This document shows, piece after piece, positions 1 to 6,528 of a stretch of DNA of 8,420 bases. Each line of letters opens with the position of its first letter. Position 1 is the stretch's first letter. The position numbers and the translations under genes are program-made. The notes beneath the pieces were generated by a model that saw nothing but the letters and a program-made list of their open reading frames with translations, did not search any database and had not been told where the DNA came from. The stretch covers positions 1-8,420 of the forward strand of contig MNIY01000050.1 of NCBI GenBank assembly GCA_001919995.1, given 5' to 3'. The DNA comes from Ktedonobacter sp. 13_1_20CM_4_53_11 (lineage in GTDB: Bacteria > Chloroflexota > Ktedonobacteria > Ktedonobacterales > Ktedonobacteraceae).

Positions 1-101
1 CAATATAAAACTAGATGTAACATTTAAATTATTCAAGAATCATAATGATGTTTAAAATAAAAAATGTGTAAGTACTAGTTATTTCATGGATCATCCTATC
101 A

Positions 102-414
102 TTACACAGAAATACATATATGATCGATTTGAGCACAAATTCCGCCGCCACAACAATGGCGACCACCATCATTAGGTGTACATTTATCGCCGATTTTAAT
201 ACATGATAATCCTCCTGGTGGAGCTAATAAAAAAATATGAAATACAATATTTAAACGAATTATATAATTTATATTTTTGAAATGTAAAAAACAATTTAAT
301 ATATTTACCACGTTCATCAATACGTTCAAGAACAGGAGCAGGTGTAGCAAAAGTATGCATCGCGAAAACTGAAATTAAGAGTAAAGCAATAAATGTAATC
401 TTTGATAACATCAT
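102..414 (-). CDS. Small secreted cysteine-knot (knottin-like) protein, two exons
   Basis: Spliced gene: exon 1 414-309, intron 308-224 (85 nt, GTAAAT...TTAG, phase 1), exon 2 223-102. Joined, it encodes 75 residues. The start is a double ATG (414 and 411). Residues 1-23 are a signal peptide (hydrophobic FIALLLISVFAMHTFA, likely cut before TPAP), followed by a short spacer ending LERIDER. The mature C-terminus has six cysteines at about 43, 50, 59, 60, 65 and 72, spaced C-x6-C-x8-CC-x4-C-x6-C, the classic inhibitor-cystine-knot arrangement, with no other cysteine in the protein. The intron separates the signal/pro part from the knot module. By family knowledge such peptides are secreted, protease-stable toxins, inhibitors or effectors. 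In a mycorrhizal fungus a secreted effector is plausible, but the target cannot be read from sequence. I do not recognise a specific named gene. Neither uninterrupted frame alone gives both signal peptide and cysteines, which supports the splice. Confidence 0.82.
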
Positions 415-498
415 TGTAAAACCAAATACGAGTATTTTTTTGAAAATTTCAAAAGTTCGTTTAACAGTTAAATAGATAAGAAGGTTCAGAATTGACTG

Positions 499-510
499 TA
501 TATATAAATA
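499..510 (-). promoter_or_regulatory. TATA box of the knottin-like gene
   Basis: On the minus strand this reads TATTTATATATA, about 85-95 nt upstream of the ATG at 414. A start site some 30 nt downstream would leave a 5' leader of roughly 50-60 nt. The assignment rests on motif and position only. Confidence 0.45.
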
Positions 511-1341
511 TTTTATTGTTATCGAGATGAGATATGAGATTAAATTTAAGGATATTTAAGGGTAGTACAATGCAATAAATAATTTTTTATACATTTATTT
601 CTTGGCGCAAAACCAAAAAGAAACAATTCATGAAAAAGAAACGAATTTATTTATGCAGATGTATTATTATCTTTTTTTTCATCCAAATATAAACAAACCA
701 AATGAATAGACTGATAAAGTTCTTGCGTAATAAGTAAAATAGAACTCTTCTGCAATTAATTGCTATAATTATGAATTTACGATTAACTAAATCTGCCCAT
801 GTAATAGTTAAAAAAACTCCCTAAATAACAAGTGGAGCCTCGTGGTAATTATAGGCCGTCTTATCAATACGCATTAATATTTGTATAAGTAGGTCATTTA
901 TAAATATTATATTTATAATTTTCCCCTATTTTTTTTTTTAATAGCATACAGTATTTATTTTCCTATCTTATTTCAGATGAATATGGCACTTCTTTGTACG
1001 CGAAAAGTTAAAAATAAATCTTTTCTTTAAGGCTCATTCAAAAGAAAATAAGTAGTGTCGCATACTTAAAAACAATATTTACTGTATCACCAGAAATTCG
1101 ATATTCCAAAAGTTTATGTTTCGAAAAAATAAATAAGTCAAATTATACAAAGCTGGGACCTGCCAAAAAAAATTATTTCCGGCAAGAATTAATGTCACCG
1201 TACATATATTTGTGTTATGCAGGTCTGTGAAACGATCATTTTCTCACATCTCAATATTACACGTACAGTACTGGGACATCTCTATTTTATCACACAAATA
1301 TTGATCAACAAAACTTTCTTTTTTTTTGTAGATTGTATATA

Positions 1342-1453
1342 CAGTCGTCTCCCTTATAGTCACACTTGTCAACTGTGTGATTATAAAGAGTGCCTATAAG
1401 CAGGGTTCCCCTATATAGTCACGAATGATATAAATAACATGAAAATGTGACTA
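1342..1453 (+). mobile_element. Solo/truncated pogo- or Tc1-mariner-like terminal repeat
   Basis: The sequence after TATA starts CAGTCGTCTCCC, matching the CAG... end and TA target preference of pogo/Tigger-type Tc1-mariner elements. Inside are subterminal repeats: CCCTTATAGTCAC (1350-1362), CCCCTATATAGTCAC (1408-1422) and inverted copies GTGTGATTATAAAG (1374-1387) and GTGACT (1447-1452). The first pair can fold into a hairpin (CTTATAGTCACAC against GTGTGATTATAAAG). Repeated AGTCAC boxes of this kind are typical transposase-binding sites. No matching inverted end (GGGAGACGACTG) and no transposase frame occur downstream in the window, so this is a solo end, a decayed copy, or one whose other end I cannot recognise. 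The right boundary given is the last AGTCAC-type box, not a true end. Confidence 0.5.
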
Positions 1454-1620
1454 ATTTTTTTTATATAAAATTGTTGATTTATTATTAAAATATAAATAAA
1501 ATTTACCATATCAACTTTCAATATGAATTAGAGCACTCTTCTGATATGAACAATTGCCAAATTTGAATCAATTCGAATTTAGTGAAATGCAAATGACACT
1601 TTAAAGTTGTTAAATCATTT

Positions 1621-1690
1621 GATTGGTCCAAAATAAGTTACGCGTAGCGTTGGAAAATCAAAGTATTAGAATTGAGTTTCTTGATTGGCT
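1621..1690. promoter_or_regulatory. Promoter-like cluster: two ATTGG boxes flanking ACGCGT
   Basis: GATTGG at 1621-1626 and a second GATTGG near 1682-1687 (inverted CCAAT boxes) flank the palindrome TACGCGTA at 1639-1646. The core ACGCGT is the MluI cell-cycle box consensus known from fungi. A 24-codon ATG frame follows on the plus strand from about 1713, but no convincing gene does. It could be a decayed promoter, possibly of the transposon, or chance in AT-rich DNA. Confidence 0.25.
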
Positions 1691-2022
1691 AATAAACTGC
1701 AATTGTCCGAATATGGCAATACGTAAAGTAGCAAATTATGTGTATATTAAAATCGCATCCATCAATTCAATTCAAAGAAAATAATTTTATCGTTAAATAA
1801 AAATAAGCAATACAGCTGACTAAATGATTTCTTTTCTTAGCAACAATAATTTGAAGTACAATAGTTCGGATATTAACTTTTAGTAAAAATAATTCGTTAA
1901 TAATTGAAGTAAATAATTTTGAATTAAATAATAATAAATCTATTAGTTCAAATATACTTTCGATTTTAATGCACCGATAATAAATGTTAGTTTTGTGATA
2001 ATTCTGAATAGATCTGCCGGCC

Positions 2023-2042
2023 TTAACCAGTTAATTGGTTAA
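2023..2042. repeat. 20-nt near-perfect palindrome
   Basis: The arms TTAACCAGTT and AATTGGTTAA are complementary except for G-T wobble positions. The palindrome sits in non-coding DNA about 560 bp downstream of the nine-exon gene's stop. It could form a short hairpin or a symmetric protein-binding site. No gene is attached to it. Confidence 0.4.
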
Positions 2043-2598
2043 AACTTTAAAATATTTAGATGGCCAGAATTAATGGCTGTAAATGTCCCCACTACACTAA
2101 GGATGAGAGACGCACATAATATTAAAACTGGAATATGAATATAATGTGATGGCATTTCGATGATACTTGAGTGTAGTTATTTATTTTATGATCAAAGGAA
2201 TTGGAATAATATATTTCATTTTTTATATTTTATATAAAAAGTAACGACCTATCCGTTTCTATAGATAGTAGAGAAATTTCTATTGATTAGATTTGAGTAA
2301 ATTGAAAGATTTGGCGAATAATATGTATTAATAATTGTTGATTCGCTTTATCATATAAATTGAGATTTGCTTTCTTGATAACAATTGTAAAAGAATAACA
2401 GAAATTGACATTATTTGGTAATAATTATTTATTGTTAATAATTGCATTGACAATAATTTCTTTTCTAATATGCGTTATTTTTACAAATAGGGCATAATGT
2501 TGAATATTTTGTAATCCATATGTCAATGCATGAAAATAATTGCTTGCACGACTCGATCAAAATTTCATTTTTAATTAATTATAATGTATTAACAATTT

Positions 2599-4992
2599 TT
2601 ATTTCTTTCGTTTTTTTGTTTTTTTCTTGGGACTATTAACAGTAGTAATTCCAAATGTTATACGATGATGCAATCTATTTGTTAATGCATTATTTAATAA
2701 AGATAAGTTTATTATTGCGATATTCTACAAATATACAATAACAGTACATATATAAGTTTCGTTTACAATCGCAATATTATACTACAATTAATTATTTAAA
2801 GAATATAACGAAAGAAATTACTACATACTCTGAGATTCAACAGTAATTTAATGATCTTTACGATTCCATCTTCATTGCATGGATTCAAGGGAATTTCTGC
2901 CTCTTGGAGGTGGAAATATCGAACAAGATCATTGGAATCACGTAGAAGAATAGTTAATCCTATAGTGGTTCCTAAAATCGTTTATAAAATACCGTATTAA
3001 ACAAATTATCTTTATACAAATAAAATACTTGAACTAAAATTATGTTAACTATACAAACCAAATACTTGAACTCCAATTATGTTAAATTGATTCTTAGGTG
3101 GCTTGCAGTGCTTCCAAATCCACGTCATTGCGTCATTAAGTTCACGCCATAATTTGACTGAATATTCGGTTTTTTTACGCGCAGAACACATAATTCGAGA
3201 ACATTCAGTAAAAACAATCTCATACTTAATTCCTTCTATATACATTGCCATGATACTGTCGGGCTTCTTTCTGATAGCTATCTTATTATTTGAATCACTT
3301 CTCCTATACTTGCTTGCTGCGCTTTCTAATTCTGCTCTATAAAACAACCGAATAATATCAATATGAAAAATCAAGTACAAGAATAAATCAAACAAGTATT
3401 ACTTACGTAGTAAAATAAACATTATGTGAATTAAAAATCCCATTCAATGTAGCTCGAAGAATAGGATTTATTACGTCAGTAAGATAGCTGCCCTCATTTA
3501 ATCTTTCCAATGATCCTAAATTTTGGTAAGCAGGATTGTTCCATGTCTCTTTTCTGAATTTAATAATTTAGTCATAAATAGAATTTGGAAATGAGAATTA
3601 TCTTTTGATTAAGTTATTGATAAATTAATATGGTACTTACAGTACAGTAAGAATATCATCTACAACCTTTTTTTGCTTTGAACAACTTTCTTTCCAAGTT
3701 GCATCATGTGTAAATTTATCATCAAAAGCGCTCGTAAATTGGGTGTGGTATTCATTGCTGAATTTAGCGCATTTGGTACTTATTTCTTGTCTCAAATCAA
3801 CATTCATACGATTTACGGGTTCCTAAAATTATATTTTGTAAATAACCAATTTAGTATAAACTTGATAGCAAAAGTAAATGCGTACCATAAACTGGATTTT
3901 TGCATCATCATCCAGAGAATTTATGATTGAAGATTTATCATCTAAGACTTGACTTGCTATTGGATCCTTCCAATTAAGTGATTCTACATTAATTTCATTA
4001 ATTATTTCAAGAAGACCATCACAAAGCTCCGTATCTTCATCAGAACTAGGTTTCTTCAGATAAGAATTAATTTATGATTTTTATGATTTTAATAATATTA
4101 TAAATAATTTTACTCACAGCAAGCTTTTCTTTAACATCAATCAAATTCTCATATATCTTCTGTGATTCATTATAACCGTATTCTGACTCAGGCTAAATCA
4201 TAAATAAAATAATATGATAATTAACAAAATAAAACAAATATAATAATTAACAAACAATAAACAAAAAGAAACCTTTTGAACTGCACCAATACCCATCAAG
4301 CTTTTAACTGAATAATATCCGTTCTTTAACTAATATAATAGTTGTTAGATATTTCTATAACACAGGGAAACAATTAATACACACAGATGTATTCATAAGC
4401 TATGTATTCTGGTTAGCAATCGAATACGTTGTCTAACATATTATTCCGATCTCGAGAACATATTCTAGTTGGCCGTTGAATACGTTTTCTAACATATTAT
4501 TCTGACCTCGAGAACACATTCTAGTTGGCCGTCGAATACGTTTTCTAACATATTATTCCGACCTCGAGAACACATTCTAGTTGACCGTCGAATACGTTTT
4601 CTAACATATTATTCCGACCTCGAGAATATTCAAAACATTATCCTCAACAACACAAGTAAATTCAGCTCAACAATCAAACAACCCAACTAAATAATATTTT
4701 AATCATTTTCACCTAAATAACTCTAGGCTAAGCAGCTAACATACTGTACCTCTGGAAAAGTTTCCAAAATCTTTATAACTCGGTCATTATAATTTAAGTT
4801 TCCTCTTATTTTACTCAAAGCCGCGGTTAGGCCTCGCATTATGCTTTTCTCCAGTTCTTCGCTCCATGTTATGGGCGTTACTTTTAAAGCCGTTATGGCT
4901 GCAAATACGACTGTTGATGCTGTTATATATTCTGTATCTACCTCAAGTACAAAAGTTTCTACTTTGTTTTCTATTTCTATAGAATTAGACAT
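2599..4992 (-). CDS. Nine-exon gene; expanded-family protein with possible degenerate PD-(D/E)XK core and nuclear C-terminus
   Basis: Reconstructed exons: 4992-4750, 4329-4273, 4192-4118, 4053-3886, 3822-3641, 3553-3407, 3336-3059, 2971-2829, 2724-2599. The introns are 420, 80, 64, 63, 87, 70, 87 and 104 nt, all GT-AG. The spliced length of 1419 nt gives 472 residues with no internal stop. The first four introns are phase 0; later ones vary yet stay in frame. Residues 1-81 are a helical N-terminus, and 82-240 are acidic and helical. The core, about 250-430, carries NLGSLERLNEGSYLTDVI, then KKPDS (P316, D317), YEIVFTECSR (E335), a KLWRELNDAM helix with W354, and FNIIGVQVFG (375-384). The last residues are SPKKKTKKRKK, a strong nuclear-localisation-like tail. 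I recognise the core as a protein family highly expanded in Rhizophagus. The PD...E-x-C layout recalls PD-(D/E)XK nucleases, but the expected lysine after E335 is a serine, so activity is doubtful. Function is unknown. The gene structure is well supported, the fold is inference. Confidence 0.85.
3014..3087 (-). repeat. 37-bp tandem duplication across the exon 7 / intron 7 boundary
   Basis: The copies at 3014-3050 and 3051-3087 differ at five of 37 positions. The gene-proximal copy (3051-3087) encodes the end of exon 7 (IIGVQVF) and contains the donor G|GTTTGT at 3059/3058. The distal copy lies in intron 7, and its two bases matching the splice junction read TA (plus strand 3021-3022) instead of CC, so no competing donor exists there. 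Confidence 0.85.
4330..4749 (-). other. Intron 1 (420 nt) of the nine-exon gene
   Basis: The donor is GAG|GTACAG at 4750/4749 and the acceptor TATTAG at 4330, both phase 0. It is four to six times longer than the gene's other introns. The extra length is largely explained by the 56-bp minisatellite at 4400-4623. Without the array it would be about 196 nt. Confidence 0.8.
4400..4623. repeat. 56-bp minisatellite, four copies, inside intron 1
   Basis: Head-to-tail units at 4400-4455, 4456-4511, 4512-4567 and 4568-4623. Units 3 and 4 differ at one base. Units 2 and 3 differ at three, all transitions. Unit 1 differs from unit 3 at eleven of 56. Each unit ends in CTCGA, so every junction with the next unit creates the palindrome CTCGAG. 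The array is markedly richer in GC and CpG than the surrounding intron. The identity gradient implies recent growth at the 4512-4623 side. It has no spacers and so is not a CRISPR array. Confidence 0.93.
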
Positions 4993-5021
4993 TTTATCGT
5001 TATCTGTTCAGACTTCAGACT

Positions 5022-5032
5022 TCATATTTAAA
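5022..5032 (-). promoter_or_regulatory. TATA-like element of the nine-exon gene
   Basis: TTTAAATATGA on the minus strand lies about 30-40 nt upstream of the ATG at 4992, implying a very short leader if used. Between it and the ATG is a direct repeat GAAGTCT GAAGTCT and the motif ATAACGATAAA directly before the ATG. Confidence 0.3.
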
Positions 5033-5062
5033 CGTAAAGAAAAATAGGGACATAAAAAAATA

Positions 5063-5070
5063 GACGCGTC
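5063..5070. promoter_or_regulatory. ACGCGT (MCB-like) palindrome upstream of the nine-exon gene
   Basis: GACGCGTC is an 8-bp perfect palindrome about 70 nt upstream of the start codon at 4992. Its core is the MluI cell-cycle box known to bind MBF-type factors in ascomycete yeasts. Whether that applies here is inference. GC-only octamers are rare in this AT-rich DNA, which makes it stand out. Confidence 0.4.
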
Positions 5071-5158
5071 CCCTTAATATTCGAGTTAGTTACATTACTT
5101 TTTTAAGTAAATGGTGTTGCGTTTTTTTCTATATTGGCAAGCATATTTAAAAATCTTT

Positions 5159-5194
5159 TTATTGGTCCGATTTCACGTGATGATAAGCCAATAA
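5159..5194. promoter_or_regulatory. Symmetric CCAAT - CACGTG - CCAAT dyad
   Basis: TTATTGG (5159-5165) and CCAATAA (5188-5194) are exact inverted copies. Their midpoint (5176.5) coincides with the midpoint of the palindrome TCACGTGA (5173-5180). The CCAAT box (NF-Y/HAP complex) and E-box CACGTG (bHLH factors) are established fungal promoter elements. It sits about 170-200 nt upstream of the nine-exon gene's start and is the best candidate activating region for it. Confidence 0.45.
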
Positions 5195-6339
5195 TTTTGA
5201 GGCATCCTTCTGTAGATAGTTTGGATAATAAGACTTTTCGCTTTACATGATACAATTATTGATTATGCGATTCGATATTGAACAATTAATATGCTTAAAT
5301 ATAAATATTACTTAAAATTCTCAATTTCCATTTTTTTTTTCTTAGAAATTGTGCAATATTTATAATGTGAAGTTTTATTAGTTTGAATAGTGAATCTAAA
5401 GGAAGTTGAGTAATCAGTTCTTGTAATTGAAACATCAGAATTATTAATTTTATTGGGTCTGGTACTTGTTTTGGAAATTAGAATCACTCTTTTTTAAGGT
5501 TGAATTTATTGGTTGCGAGGACGAATATTAAATTTTGATATCGACTATTAATTAAAAAGGAATAAATTATGACGCATTTCAGACATAATACTAAAAAAAA
5601 GAATACAAATCAACACAAATCGTGATTTTGATGCAAATATAATGTATTTTGCTTGAATAAAATATATTTATTTTTATATAAACATAATACACATTATATG
5701 TTGAAGCAATTACGACATAATCATAACATAATATGTATTTTTATATTTTTATAACACTAATTGAATTAAATAGCTCATTTAACTAAGATTACTCTAAAAA
5801 TAATCAATTTGATCAAGTATCATTTAAAAGATCTGGCTTAAATACAAAAATAGGATCATTTGTAAAATACAATGACATGAACAAAATGCATTGCACGATA
5901 TAAGTAAGTTCGATTTTATTTGTTTTATCTGTTATCGCTATAAACATATTTATTTTTGACGATGTCAATATTTATTGTGACACTGTGACGTGTTCCGCAC
6001 GAATCGAATCGAATTGAGTCAGATTCGAATTATCAGCTTCAGACATGGCGCTTTTATAGTAAGTAATATTGGGTTCGGATAAAAAATGTGTTACACATTC
6101 CGGGGTGGGATAGAAGTGATTAAGATTCTATGAAAAGCCGATCGTTAACGTTAATATATGATTTTATGTCGCACAAACATGTGATATATTGAAATTATTA
6201 TGTTAGATCTTTGCAATAGAAAAAGGGGTAACTACCGCAACAGTAAATCCTAATAGGACAATGATTGTGATTAGTAATTGGAAAAATAATTATAATATAA
6301 TTCTAAAATAAAAATATTGCAATTCACATTTTATACTTG
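5195..6339. other. Intergenic DNA between the two large genes
   Basis: No coding frame is supported on either strand. The stretch is very AT-rich to about 5940. A more complex patch at 5975-6170 holds TGTGAC direct repeats, a TGACGTG half-site (5986-5992), repeated TCGAA units around 6000-6030, a perfect inverted repeat AATGTGT-T-ACACATT (6085-6099) and palindrome CGTTAACG (near 6145). At 6045 there is ATGGCGCTTTTATA followed by a consensus donor GTAAGT (6059-6064) on the plus strand. No matching downstream exon is evident, because antisense of the next gene follows. Confidence 0.55.
6085..6099. repeat. Perfect 15-nt inverted repeat
   Basis: AATGTGT and ACACATT flank a single T. Outside it, CGGA on the left and CCGG on the right could extend the stem across an unpaired A-rich bulge. 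It could be a dyad binding site or a hairpin in a transcript. No gene assignment is possible. Confidence 0.4.
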
Positions 6340-6528
6340 CTAAATATAGCATAGGTAAAATAAAATATATACAAATAATATTACTCCCGGAACGAGCTCA
6401 TTCGCCAATTCTTCTTCTTCCGTATGTTGAATTAATATAAAATCTCGTCGTTCAGCGGCATACATAGTGTGGATTCTCAATATTGTTTCTATGTAAACTA
6501 GAGACCATAGAAGGAGGCTAACAAGTAT
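6340..6528 (-). other. In-frame open continuation past the TGA of the three-exon gene (coding-like)
   Basis: Reading on from the stop codon at 6531-6529 in the same frame gives 62 codons to a TAG at 6342-6340. About 40 of them look protein-like: IETILRIHTMYAAERRDF, then an acidic stretch with EEEELANELVPG. After GGA at 6385 comes a possible donor GTAATA (6384), beyond which the frame becomes a run of hydrophobic residues typical of AT-rich non-coding DNA. Possibilities: a former last exon cut off by a nonsense mutation, stop-codon readthrough, or an alternative exon joined by splicing around the TGA (for example a 48-nt intron, donor CA|GTTTAA to acceptor TTAG at 6519, which would keep this frame). 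It could also be the remnant of another gene. I do not recognise the family with certainty. Confidence 0.4.

Larger units (their letters stand above)
420..2598. other. Long non-coding interval with transposon end and promoter-like motifs
   Basis: There is no open frame longer than about 60 codons on either strand, and none with coding character. The interval is AT-rich with many homopolymer runs. It holds the upstream region of the knottin-like gene on the left, a pogo-like terminal repeat at 1342-1453, and a cluster of ATTGG boxes around an ACGCGT palindrome at 1621-1690. It also holds a 20-nt near-perfect palindrome at 2023-2042 and, at the right, the 3' flank of the nine-exon gene. A TTTATT at 2428-2433 (AATAAA on the minus strand) could be that gene's polyadenylation signal. 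I see no tRNA or rRNA. Confidence 0.6.

Noticed and set aside
490..510. Partner inverted end (GACTGTATATA) for the transposon end at 1342
   Set aside because: It shares only TATATACAGTC with the end at 1342 and lies on the wrong side for an element extending rightwards; it is better explained as a TATA region.
1217..1399. Plus-strand 60-codon ORF
   Set aside because: It runs through the transposon terminal repeat and a poly-T tract; composition is not protein-like.
1713..1840. Small plus-strand gene starting MAIRKVANY with a possible GTAAAG donor and a good CTGACTAAAT...TTCTTAG acceptor
   Set aside because: The open frame is only about 24 codons, and splicing from GTAAAG to the acceptor leads to a stop within a few codons. 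At most it is a non-coding transcript or decayed gene.
3103..3342. Plus-strand 79-codon ORF with a hydrophobic segment
   Set aside because: It lies entirely opposite exon 7 of the nine-exon gene, whose sense reading fits a family and splices in frame.
3706..3930. Plus-strand 74-codon ORF
   Set aside because: It is antisense across exon 5, intron 4 and exon 4 of the nine-exon gene and has no independent support.
4400..4623. CRISPR array
   Set aside because: The units are contiguous 56-bp tandem copies without unique spacers, in an intron of a eukaryotic gene.
4841..5047. Plus-strand 68-codon ORF of low complexity (Ser/Val/Thr)
   Set aside because: It is the antisense shadow of exon 1 running into the promoter of the nine-exon gene.
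6069..6079. tRNA B-box-like sequence GGTTCGGAT
   Set aside because: No matching A box, anticodon arm or acceptor stem could be drawn around it.
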